Shown here in pieces: positions 1-6,124 of a stretch of DNA of 10,234 nt. The stretch covers positions 496,981 through 507,214 of the forward strand of contig CP070801.1 of assembly GCA_020343575.1 (NCBI GenBank), given 5' to 3'. Positions within the stretch are counted from its first letter, which is position 1, and each line of letters opens with the position of its first letter. The position numbers were made by a program, and so were the translations under genes. The notes under the pieces are model-generated. The model saw only the letters and a program-made list of their open reading frames with translations, did no database searches and was not told the origin of the DNA. The DNA comes from Candidatus Aenigmatarchaeota archaeon (lineage in GTDB: Archaea > Aenigmatarchaeota > Aenigmatarchaeia > QMZP01).

Positions 1-1
1 A

Positions 2-2080
2 CTTAAATGCGATTTCGAAGATACCCTGACGTGCGAATATGGTCAAACCCCTATCCAATCTTCTGGCCTGACTTTTGTGGACGGAAAGAACGGAAAGGGA
101 GTTCTGATAGATGGGAATGACGCATTGAGCTATCCAATGCCTGATGGGTTAAAAAACAACTGGGGAATAGTTGATTTCTGGGTAAAGCTTAACGGAAACA
201 TAACTGCTCCAAACAGGGCATTTTTCAGTGTGAACGGCCAGGGAAGCTGGATGCAGCGAAAGGACACTTCCTATTCATCACTGGGCTCTTTTATCACCCC
301 ACACTCTTATTTTGGATTGGTTCTTGTGGATAAAAACTCAAACGCTCAATATGTATCGATAAACACATCGTTGCTGAATGATTCGAACCCCTTTGATGAC
401 GGTGAATGGCATCATGTCAGGAACGCATACAGAAAAGTAGGAAGCGAGTACAAGTTATGGATTTACATAGACGGAATTGAGGTAGGCAACTCCTCAGGAG
501 ACATAGAATTCGACATGGACAACCTTGACCTTTACATCGGAAGCAATGCTGATGGGACCCAGCAGTGTGACTGTGTAATAGACGGGCTTGAGGTCAGTTT
601 TTTCCCGCACAAGATAAGCCCTGAAAATTCACCATATGGAATAGCCTCGTATTTGCAATATCACTTTAGGCTCGGAATTGAAAACCTTGTGAGGCTTGAA
701 GCAGAGGCCGGGATAAAATGGGAGAGGGGTACAGGAATAAGATGGGATTTTGTCCAGCCCGACAGCAAAAGCCAATGGGAATGGGAATTATTCGATCAGA
801 TATTTCAGACCTTTAAAAATTACGGAATCGAACCAGTCCCAACTTTGTTTTGGACTCCTCGATGGGCCTCTTCCGCACCTCCTGGGCTGCCAGATAATGA
901 AAGTAGAGCTTACCCACCAAATGATATAGAGGACTGGAAAGATTTTGTAAGGGAATGTGTGAGAAGGTATGGTTGTGGACCTGGCGGAAAGTGTTTAGTA
1001 AAACATTGGGAGATATGGAACGAGCCTGACCTGAGGAAATTCTTTGATTCAAATTCAGGCAATACAACAGCTGACTTCTTCCCCCTTTTGCAAACCGGAT
1101 ATGAGACAATAAAGGAAGTCGACCCGAATGCAAAGGTTTTGTTTCCTGGAGTGACGCACATGAACCTCGAGCCCGGGGGATGGACAGACCGACTTCTCGA
1201 CCTGGGCGCCGGACAATATTGCGATATTTTCAATTTTCACACATACAAACCTGACAACGCCACAACATATGTTAGTCAGGCAAGGCAGCTCATGCAGAAT
1301 CATGGTATAGAAAACAAACCAATTTGGGTAACTGAAACAAGCCATGAAAAAACCGTTGATGAACAAACCGGGAAAATGAGACTTCCGATCGTGTTCCTTC
1401 AGGTCATGGAAAACAACATAGTCAAGGTTTTCTGGTTCAATCTTAGAGATGGCTGCCCGTGGGCACCACCCGAACAGCAGGACGAAACAAGGGGTCTAAT
1501 AACATGTGTTCGTGGCGAAGAACCACGAATAAAACCCTCCTATTATGCCTACCAGGACATGGCTTTGTGGTATAAGCCTCCCTCCAAAACAACACTGACA
1601 AATCCTGGCAACAACACAGAAACGTATGACAAAACACCAAACTTCGAATGGAACGCCGTGAACTACAACGGGAGCGAGGGCTTGGGTAATTACGTTATAC
1701 AGATTAGCAATGAGAGTGACTTCTATTTCCCGTTTCTGACAAAAAATGTGAGTGGATTGAATTTCACCTCGCCTGATTTGTATTCGGGAATGGAAGGATC
1801 TCAGAGCAGAAAAGGAGGAATTAAGTATTACTGGAGGGTTAAGGCTGAGGACAAGAGAGGTAACTTTGGGAAATGGAGTGATACGTGGATTCTGGAAATA
1901 ATAAAAAATCTAGCTGATTTCGATGGTGACGGTGATGTTGACATTCAAGACCTTACAGAGGTAACACTTCGTTTCGGCCTTACCTCTTCTGATCTTGGCT
2001 GGAATGGAACAATGGATGTTGTGGTCAATGGAGAGATTGACATATACGATCTAGTTTTTGTTGCGGGCAGATTCACATAA
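2..2080 (+). CDS. Secreted LamG - clan GH-A glycoside hydrolase - Fn3-like - dockerin protein (5' partial)
   Basis: The frame is open to the left edge, so the true start and signal peptide lie outside; the GTG at 77 is internal, because codons from position 2 already align with the mature start of the paralogue at 2179. Order of domains: a LamG/concanavalin-like lectin domain (to about 590); a TIM-barrel catalytic domain (about 640-1580) resembling GH39/GH5-type clan GH-A enzymes; an Fn3-like module (about 1585-1900, with the typical YYWRVKAEDKRGNFGKWSD signature); and a type I dockerin (about 1910-2080). Catalytic candidates are Glu in WNEP (1022-1024) as acid/base and Glu in VTET (1334-1336) as nucleophile, 104 residues apart. 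Dockerin loop 1 (1916-1951) has all calcium ligands; loop 2 (2015-2050) has Val where the position-3 ligand is expected. There are many N-x-S/T sites, as in archaeal surface proteins. The substrate cannot be told from sequence; a polysaccharide is inferred. The stop is TAA. Confidence 0.88.
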   Translation, partial: LKCDFEDTLTCEYGQTPIQSSGLTFVDGKNGKGVLIDGNDALSYPMPDGLKNNWGIVDFWVKLNGNITAPNRAFFSVNGQGSWMQRKDTSYSSLGSFITPHSYFGLVLVDKNSNAQYVSINTSLLNDSNPFDDGEWHHVRNAYRKVGSEYKLWIYIDGIEVGNSSGDIEFDMDNLDLYIGSNADGTQQCDCVIDGLEVSFFPHKISPENSPYGIASYLQYHFRLGIENLVRLEAEAGIKWERGTGIRWDFVQPDSKSQWEWELFDQIFQTFKNYGIEPVPTLFWTPRWASSAPPGLPDNESRAYPPNDIEDWKDFVRECVRRYGCGPGGKCLVKHWEIWNEPDLRKFFDSNSGNTTADFFPLLQTGYETIKEVDPNAKVLFPGVTHMNLEPGGWTDRLLDLGAGQYCDIFNFHTYKPDNATTYVSQARQLMQNHGIENKPIWVTETSHEKTVDEQTGKMRLPIVFLQVMENNIVKVFWFNLRDGCPWAPPEQQDETRGLITCVRGEEPRIKPSYYAYQDMALWYKPPSKTTLTNPGNNTETYDKTPNFEWNAVNYNGSEGLGNYVIQISNESDFYFPFLTKNVSGLNFTSPDLYSGMEGSQSRKGGIKYYWRVKAEDKRGNFGKWSDTWILEIIKNLADFDGDGDVDIQDLTEVTLRFGLTSSDLGWNGTMDVVVNGEIDIYDLVFVAGRFT

Positions 2081-2117
2081 ACCGCTATCAAGAGAGCCTA
2101 AAGCCTCGGGAGTGAGT
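2039..2117. repeat. Left copy of 79-bp dockerin-end / tRNA-3'-end direct repeat
   Basis: This copy matches 4171-4249 without gaps at an offset of 2132 bp, with about 6 mismatches in 79 by hand count. It holds the last 13 codons of the dockerin, the stop, about 21 nt of flank, and 16 nt (2102-2117) equal to the 3' end of the tRNA-Thr gene with one mismatch. Homology ends abruptly after 2117. No functional tRNA is present here; the following GGAATTCAATTCC (2119-2131) is a small inverted repeat that does not extend to a tRNA fold. Confidence 0.9.
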
Positions 2118-2146
2118 GGGAATTCAATTCCTGTTTAGGGGGATTA

Positions 2147-2157
2147 TGTATATTATA
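2147..2157 (+). promoter_or_regulatory. Candidate TATA box for the second LamG-GH gene
   Basis: The sequence TGTATATTATA is centred about 27 nt before the ATG at 2179. In archaea this spacing would put transcription initiation at or next to the start codon, giving a leaderless mRNA; no Shine-Dalgarno motif is seen before the ATG. A second AT-rich run at 2166-2176 lies too close to the start to serve the same role. The assignment rests on position and composition only. Confidence 0.5.
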
Positions 2158-2178
2158 GGAAAGCGATAAATTTAAAGT

Positions 2179-4011
2179 ATGAAAAAATTTTTTATTATTT
2201 TTTTGGCTTTCTTTCTCATACCCATATCCGTCTCAGCGGATACGGAATTGTTAAGATGTTATTTCGAGAACAGCGTTGTCTGTAGAGGCGAAGAGCCGGA
2301 CCAAATATCAACTTTATCTGATTTGACTCTGGAGAGAGGTGAAATCGGAAACGGTGTGCTTATCAATGATTTCGATGTTTTGGCTTATCCTACTCTGGGC
2401 AATTTCAACAAGGATAACGGGACGATTGAGTTCTGGATGATACCGAAATGGAATGGTGATGATGGGAAGAATCACGTATTTTTTGATAATAGATTCAATT
2501 CAAGTTCTTATGGTTTTCAGGTGTACAAACACGGCAACACGAATAATTTACTTTTGATTGTACACACCCAGAATCCTGACGGCATTGACTACAAAATACA
2601 GTTACAGAAAGACGTTTCGGACTGGGTTGCAGGAGAGACTCATTTCATAAAGGCCACATTTGAGACCGATGGAAAGTTGAATTTCTATATTGATAGTGAA
2701 GATGTTGGAGAGAAGATATACAACCCCCCACCGTTCCTTAACGATAAGATTCTTTTAAGTAGCTTTGTTGATGAAAATGGTGACCCTTCTACATATGGAA
2801 GAACCGACAGTGTTATTGATGAACTTAGAATCCTGGATCACGTAGAGGATTTGAAACCCGATTACAGCCTCGAACTCGGGGTTTATAGTTTTTTCAATAA
2901 AAACAGGTTTAAATGGAAACTGCGACCAGAGCTTGCCGCCATGGAAGAACTGGGTTACGATTTCATAGATGCTGCAAGTTTCACTGTTACATGGAGAGAT
3001 CTTCAACCAAGTGAATATATGTATAACTGGACTCTTATTGACAAGGTTATAAGCAAGGCAGCGTCTGAAGGGAAAAAGATAAACATTTGCCCGTTCACGA
3101 GCAGACTCTCTTATATTCCAGAATGGCTTCCACAAAAGAATGGTTTTCAGTTCTTTGAGACTGTAACGGTCAGCGGCAATGAAGATACAGTTGTCGCGAT
3201 CCCCTGGAACAGTGTCTACAAATATCATCTCTATAATTTTATCGAAAAATTAGCAGAAAGATACAAAGAAAATGAAACGATTAACTACATCAACATAGCT
3301 GGTGGTGGAACGACTACTGGTTCAGAAACTACATATACGTTCCCTGTAACTAATCCGGATTTTTCAATAAAGTTTCAAGAATTCAAAAATTTAGGATATA
3401 GTGAAGATGTGGACAGGGTTGTCTGGAAGGATCTTATAGACAAATTCGCCAAGGAGTTCCCTAACAAATATCTTACGCTCAATGCACATTTCAGTTACCC
3501 AGACAATTCCACAAAATTCTCAGACTGGAACGCTGATTTAGCATTTGAACTGATGGATTACTCTGTTAAAAAATACGGTAACAAGGTGATTTTTATAAAC
3601 ACATTCGGAAATGCAAATCACTGGTGGGATAACATGACCGAAAGAATCCTTAACGATCAGATTAATACTGAATCGGAAAAACTTGTAAACAAGCAGAGGG
3701 AGTTGAGCGACAAAACAAATATTGCTCGACAGACCGCTCGTTATTCAGAGGCAGGTGATTATAGTGATACTGAATGGATATCTAAAGTAGGTGAGAAAAT
3801 AGGATCCCTTGGAAAAGCAATACACAATGCATACAGGCTAAACATGACAATCGTGGAGATATATGTTCATGATATAATGACCCCTTGGGCACCTGGTGAC
3901 ACATCTACTGTGGGCAACTGTTTTGACGAGCTCTCGTGGGCACATAAATGCTTTAAGTATAAACAAATCGAGGCTTGTGACAAATTGGACGAATATGTAC
4001 AGATAGTCTAA
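2179..4011 (+). CDS. Secreted LamG - GH-A-like TIM-barrel protein, stop before its dockerin
   Basis: Residues 1-20 are a signal peptide (MKKFFIIFL..., predicted cleavage after SVSA). A LamG-like domain follows (about 21-220), paralogous to the first gene in the window (shared CxFE start, GVLI, EFW and DELRILDH-type motifs). The rest (about 228-600) looks like a clan GH-A-like barrel: W-R-D-L-Q-P then Y-x-W near its start, and IPWNSVYKYHLYNFIEKLAERY before a core strand. The expected Asn-Glu acid/base dyad is absent; the same place reads INIAGGGTTTGSE, so Glu383 is the best candidate, and Glu560 (VEIYVHD) lies on a late strand. It may belong to another family, resembling barrels with a GGxGxxGE motif, or may be a non-catalytic homologue. 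TAA at 4009-4011 stops it, yet the same frame continues straight into a dockerin (4012-4212). As read, it would be secreted without its dockerin. Confidence 0.8.
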   Translation: MKKFFIIFLAFFLIPISVSADTELLRCYFENSVVCRGEEPDQISTLSDLTLERGEIGNGVLINDFDVLAYPTLGNFNKDNGTIEFWMIPKWNGDDGKNHVFFDNRFNSSSYGFQVYKHGNTNNLLLIVHTQNPDGIDYKIQLQKDVSDWVAGETHFIKATFETDGKLNFYIDSEDVGEKIYNPPPFLNDKILLSSFVDENGDPSTYGRTDSVIDELRILDHVEDLKPDYSLELGVYSFFNKNRFKWKLRPELAAMEELGYDFIDAASFTVTWRDLQPSEYMYNWTLIDKVISKAASEGKKINICPFTSRLSYIPEWLPQKNGFQFFETVTVSGNEDTVVAIPWNSVYKYHLYNFIEKLAERYKENETINYINIAGGGTTTGSETTYTFPVTNPDFSIKFQEFKNLGYSEDVDRVVWKDLIDKFAKEFPNKYLTLNAHFSYPDNSTKFSDWNADLAFELMDYSVKKYGNKVIFINTFGNANHWWDNMTERILNDQINTESEKLVNKQRELSDKTNIARQTARYSEAGDYSDTEWISKVGEKIGSLGKAIHNAYRLNMTIVEIYVHDIMTPWAPGDTSTVGNCFDELSWAHKCFKYKQIEACDKLDEYVQIV

Positions 4012-4212
4012 AGCGACACCATGAATGGATGTACCCAATGTATCCATGAGGAGGCCGATCTGAACTGTGACACAGACATAAACATCTTAGACCTGTCAAT
4101 GGTCACATCAGAATTCGGCAAAACATCTGGTTTTGATCCAATATTAGACATGGACAAAAACGGAGAAATCGACATATACGATTTAGTTTTCGTAGCAGGC
4201 AGATTCACATAA
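4012..4212 (+). pseudogene. In-frame dockerin tail cut off from the upstream gene by TAA
   Basis: These 66 codons plus a stop are in the same frame as the gene at 2179 and directly follow its TAA. They encode a type I dockerin with two calcium-loop/helix repeats: loop 1 at 4057-4092 (D-x-N-x-D-x-x-I-N-x-x-D, Thr in place of the usual Gly) and loop 2 at 4147-4182 (DMDKNGEIDIYD, all ligands kept). The end, YDLVFVAGRFT, is identical to that of the first gene. An ATG at 4021 has no visible Shine-Dalgarno motif and the piece has no signal peptide, so separate translation would leave it in the cytoplasm. The best reading is that it is the C-terminus of the upstream protein, lost by a recent nonsense change, joined by stop-codon readthrough, or hidden by a sequencing error. 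Confidence 0.8.
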
Positions 4213-4249
4213 ACTGCTATCAAGAGAGCCTAAAGCCTCGGGAGGGAGT
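4171..4249. repeat. Right copy of 79-bp dockerin-end / tRNA-3'-end direct repeat
   Basis: This is the partner of 2039-2117. Here the repeat runs from the dockerin end through a 21-nt spacer into the genuine tRNA-Thr gene (positions 4234-4249 are its last 16 nt on the minus strand). The coding mismatches are at synonymous positions. The two protein genes are otherwise far apart in sequence, so the similarity is concentrated at this end. Confidence 0.9.
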
Positions 4250-4391
4250 CGAACCCCCGACCTGCTGGTCTCATGTCGCTGATTGTTCACATTTCTTGAT
4301 TCAAACGACCGTCTTTATGTCATAACCACGAGGGGCTCAAAAGACCAGCGAATACAAGCCAGCCGCTCTAAACCAACTGAGCTACCGAGGC
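4234..4391 (-). tRNA. tRNA-Thr(UGU), intron-containing
   Basis: Read on the minus strand from 4391: acceptor GCCTCGG, D-stem GCTC/GAGC, anticodon stem GCTGG/CCAGC, loop CTTGTA...A with anticodon TGT (4356-4354), variable loop AGGTC, T-arm GGGGG-TTCGACT-CCCTC, acceptor CCGAGGC and discriminator U73. CCA is not encoded. Exons are 4353-4391 (39 nt) and 4234-4269 (36 nt), giving a 75-nt mature tRNA that reads ACA (and probably other ACN) threonine codons. U73 agrees with archaeal tRNA-Thr. It lies 37 nt after the kinase-like gene on the same strand and is convergent with the dockerin gene. Confidence 0.96.
4270..4352 (-). other. 83-nt archaeal tRNA intron (37/38) with bulge-helix-bulge
   Basis: The splice sites fit a bulge-helix-bulge recognised by archaeal tRNA endonuclease. 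Outer helix: GCTGG (4363-4359) with CCAGC (4268-4264). Central 4-bp helix: C4358-G4272, U4357.U4273 (mismatch), U4356-A4274, G4355-C4275. Three-nt bulges: U4354 A4353 | U4352 and A4271 G4270 | A4269. The inner helix is 8 bp, 4351-4344 with 4283-4276. Cleavage after the second base of each bulge gives the exons stated for the tRNA. The intron carries no ORF of note. An intronic GCTGGTCT (4349-4342) could also pair with AGACCAGC (4271-4264) across the 3' splice site. Confidence 0.9.
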
Positions 4392-4404
4392 TTAACCACT
4401 TTCG

Positions 4405-4419
4405 CTTTTTTTATTTTGT
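4405..4419 (-). promoter_or_regulatory. AT-rich box upstream of tRNA-Thr
   Basis: On the minus strand the sequence ACAAAATAAAAAAAG ends about 14 nt before the tRNA 5' end, with its centre about 21 nt away, where an archaeal TATA element would sit. The tRNA could instead be read through from the kinase-like gene 37 nt upstream. The evidence is composition and spacing only. Confidence 0.35.
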
Positions 4420-4428
4420 AGGTTGTGT

Positions 4429-4971
4429 TTATATTGTTTTTTCCATCACCTGATCTATTTTTGCATAAAGGTCTTCTTTGGTATTTTCATTTGTCACAGT
4501 GAACTTCGCGAGCTTCATCGTTTCAGGGATAATGTTCTCTGTAGGCAATTTCTCCTTATCAAGGAAATCCAGATAAGTCATGTTCCTGTCCTCTTTGGTT
4601 TTTTTCTTCTTGGCCCTTTCATATCTAATCCTTACATCACATTCGATCCCGATGAGTATGAAATCCTTCCCGAATTGTTTTTTAAGATAAATTACCTCTT
4701 CAGGAAACCTAATACCAGCGATTACATATTTCTCCTAACCTATCATTTCACAAAGTTTCCTCGCCAGATAATCTATACCATATTTTTCCCTGAGGGACAT
4801 TGAAAGACCAATAAGATTCTCCCTTGTTATGGGTTTATACTGCTTTTTCAAAATGGGGGCCAAAATATCCCTTGTGAAATCCAGAACCGAGAAACTATAC
4901 TTTTTTCGAATGTAATCCGCAAAAAGATTCTTCCCACAAAGTCTTTGCCCAACCAAACCGATAAGCTTCAT
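4429..4971 (-). pseudogene. P-loop nucleotide / dephospho-CoA kinase-like gene with in-frame TAG at codon 79
   Basis: The ATG at 4969-4971 starts MKLIGLVGQRLCGKNLFADY, a P-loop of the form GxxxxGK with Asn where Ser/Thr (or Asp in the GKDT-type kinases) is usual. Codon 79 (4737-4735) is TAG. Without it the frame stays open for 101 more codons to TAA at 4429-4431. That second half holds YVIAGIRFPEEVIYLKKQFG and FILIGIECDVRIRYERAKKKK, matching the VIdGIRxPxEVxxL strand-helix and the Arg-rich lid segment of archaeal dephospho-CoA-kinase/UPF0200-like and dNMP-kinase-like proteins. The intact length, about 180 residues, is normal for such kinases. No good internal start lies near the TAG, so re-initiation would give only a distal fragment. 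It is either a pseudogene, a readthrough/recoded gene (for example pyrrolysine) or a base error. The exact substrate is unknown. Confidence 0.8.
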
Positions 4972-4999
4972 ATATATTACTGGACCCATTTAATTAAAT
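4972..4999. promoter_or_regulatory. 28-bp divergent promoter region
   Basis: This is the whole gap between the start codons of the kinase-like gene (minus) and the three-TM gene (plus). It contains a perfect 12-bp palindrome ATTTAATTAAAT (4988-4999), centred about 22 nt from the minus-strand ATG. On the plus strand ATATATATTAC (about 4970-4980) is centred about 25 nt before the ATG at 5000. Each TATA-like box therefore abuts the other gene's start codon, and both mRNAs would be leaderless. If the kinase gene started instead at the in-frame ATG at 4987-4989 the gap would shrink to 10 bp, so 4971 is preferred. Confidence 0.5.
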
Positions 5000-5338
5000 A
5001 TGGTCCTGGAATTCCTGACACAGATTTTCTCACAACTCCAGCAGGCAAACTCAATCCTACTTTTTATAGTCTTCTTTGTGTTCCTGATACTTGCCTACAA
5101 GCTTTTCCAGACCGTGATAAAGGCCCTTATAATAGGGGTGATAGCCGCTGCCTTCCCCTTCGTTGCGAACATGTTTGGTTTCAACATCCCCATCACACTG
5201 AGCAATGTTCTCTGGTTCGCGATATTCGGTGTTGTTCTCTACTTCGCGTATGCTTTCATCTCAGGGGGGGTCAAGATAATAAAGATAATATTCTCTCCTT
5301 TCAAGGTACTGTTCAGAAAAAAAGAAAAGAAAAAATAA
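5000..5338 (+). CDS. Small three-TM membrane protein of unknown function
   Basis: The product is 112 aa. Three hydrophobic segments are visible at about residues 18-33, 39-58 and 67-88, followed by a strongly basic tail ending RKKEKKK, which by the positive-inside rule places the C-terminus in the cytoplasm. A short amphipathic N-terminus precedes them. I do not recognise the family. The start is the ATG at 5000; there is no Shine-Dalgarno motif, and a TATA-like box lies about 25 nt upstream. The gene ends with tandem stops TAA TAG and is convergent with the mini-gene that ends at 5361. The overlapping frame at 4945-5400 is a shadow without membrane-protein composition. Confidence 0.75.
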   Translation: MVLEFLTQIFSQLQQANSILLFIVFFVFLILAYKLFQTVIKALIIGVIAAAFPFVANMFGFNIPITLSNVLWFAIFGVVLYFAYAFISGGVKIIKIIFSPFKVLFRKKEKKK

Positions 5339-5360
5339 TAGATTATTCAGACGTTTCTGC

Positions 5361-5531
5361 TTACTCTTCGGAGAATCTATACCTGTCGCAGAATCTCTGA
5401 TAATATCTCATCTCCTTTTCCCTTATTTCTTCGTCTACATGGAAGAGTAATCGTAACGCGTCACAATAATGTGCATATTCCCCTTTGTTTTTCGTATTGT
5501 CCGGACAAGTGTAGCATTTTATTTCTTTCAT
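5361..5531 (-). CDS. 56-aa four-cysteine mini-protein
   Basis: A short frame runs from the ATG at 5529-5531 to TAA at 5361-5363. The product begins MKEIKCYTCPDN and carries Cys at 6, 9, 23 and 48 (a CxxC plus two spaced Cys), with a charged helical middle (VDEEIREKEMRYYQRF). The four cysteines would allow a small zinc-binding fold, but this is inference and the family is not recognised. It lies 44 nt after the pilin-like gene on the same strand, so it may be the last gene of that operon; AAATTATAG about 15-20 nt upstream could also be its own promoter element. Without this gene the interval 5339-5575 would be empty. Confidence 0.6.
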   Translation of the reverse strand: MKEIKCYTCPDNTKNKGEYAHYCDALRLLFHVDEEIREKEMRYYQRFCDRYRFSEE

Positions 5532-5575
5532 TTTACCATTTTCTATAATTTGGTTGGTGTTAAGAAATTTAAGAT

Positions 5576-6124
5576 TTAAGCCACAACATCACTTCTAGCT
5601 ATATTCTCTCCCCTTACCAGTTCTATAAGAGCGAAGAGATTGACTTTGTCCCTCTGCCAGGTAAAGCTTCTGGCTTCGTTCCCGAACTGAACTGACAAAT
5701 CATAGCTGGAACCAACTGAGGAGAACGTTGTAGATTGGGAGTCCCCATCCTGGACAAAAACATTTCTCTGGTCCCCGTCAAGATCCAGGTTAACGTTCAT
5801 ATCGCTACCCATGTAGTTCCCCAGAGAAACCACCACGTTCCCGGTTAAAGGGTCTCCCTCCGCAAACACCCAGAAGGATGAGAAGTTAAGCAGGAAGTTC
5901 TGGGTCAATCCCCTGACCCATGAAGTGAAGTCTTCCATGGTTTGCCTGGGATTTTCATCCTCCAGACCCAGGTTAAGGGCATGAGGAAACTCCCTTTCCA
6001 GATTTTGCAATATATAATCCATGTCCTGAAGAGGGGATTGCACAAGGGGCTGCCCGGGCGGCAGTCCTATGAAAAACAGTGAACAAAGCAGTATTGCACC
6101 AAGGATGAAGAATTGCGCTTTCAT
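5576..6124 (-). CDS. Pilin-like secreted / membrane-anchored protein B
   Basis: From the ATG at 6124 the product is 182 aa: MKAQFFILGAILLCSLFF is an N-terminal hydrophobic segment of the kind found in archaeal pilin-like proteins. A long extracellular-looking region follows, ending in a beta-rich domain (GNVVVSLGN..., NVNLDLDGDQRNVFVQDG...) and a short helical tail. I do not recognise a named family; a pilus subunit or surface structural role is an inference from topology and neighbours. The start overlaps the stop of protein A as ATGA, a sign of translational coupling. A GTG at 6131-6133 would add three residues, but the ATG gives the usual Lys-x-Gln-Phe-Phe start. The stop is TAA. Confidence 0.75.
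   Translation of the reverse strand: MKAQFFILGAILLCSLFFIGLPPGQPLVQSPLQDMDYILQNLEREFPHALNLGLEDENPRQTMEDFTSWVRGLTQNFLLNFSSFWVFAEGDPLTGNVVVSLGNYMGSDMNVNLDLDGDQRNVFVQDGDSQSTTFSSVGSSYDLSVQFGNEARSFTWQRDKVNLFALIELVRGENIARSDVVA

Noticed and set aside
2085..2131. Possible transcription terminator or tRNA pseudogene after the first gene
   Set aside because: There is no T-run and only a 6-bp inverted repeat (GGAATT/AATTCC); tRNA similarity covers only 16 nt, too little for a tRNA fold.
4423..4803. Plus-strand open frame (126 codons) opposite the kinase-like gene
   Set aside because: It is the exact codon-register complement of the interrupted kinase gene, whose translated motifs are conserved; the plus frame has low-complexity Phe-rich composition.
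4945..5400. Plus-strand frame (151 codons) overlapping the three-TM gene
   Set aside because: It is Cys/Arg/His-rich and unstructured; the other frame gives three clean membrane helices and a basic tail.
5531..5541. Tiny upstream frame ATG GTA AAA TGA before the 56-aa gene
   Set aside because: Three codons overlapping the ATG could act as a leader, but nothing supports it beyond chance.
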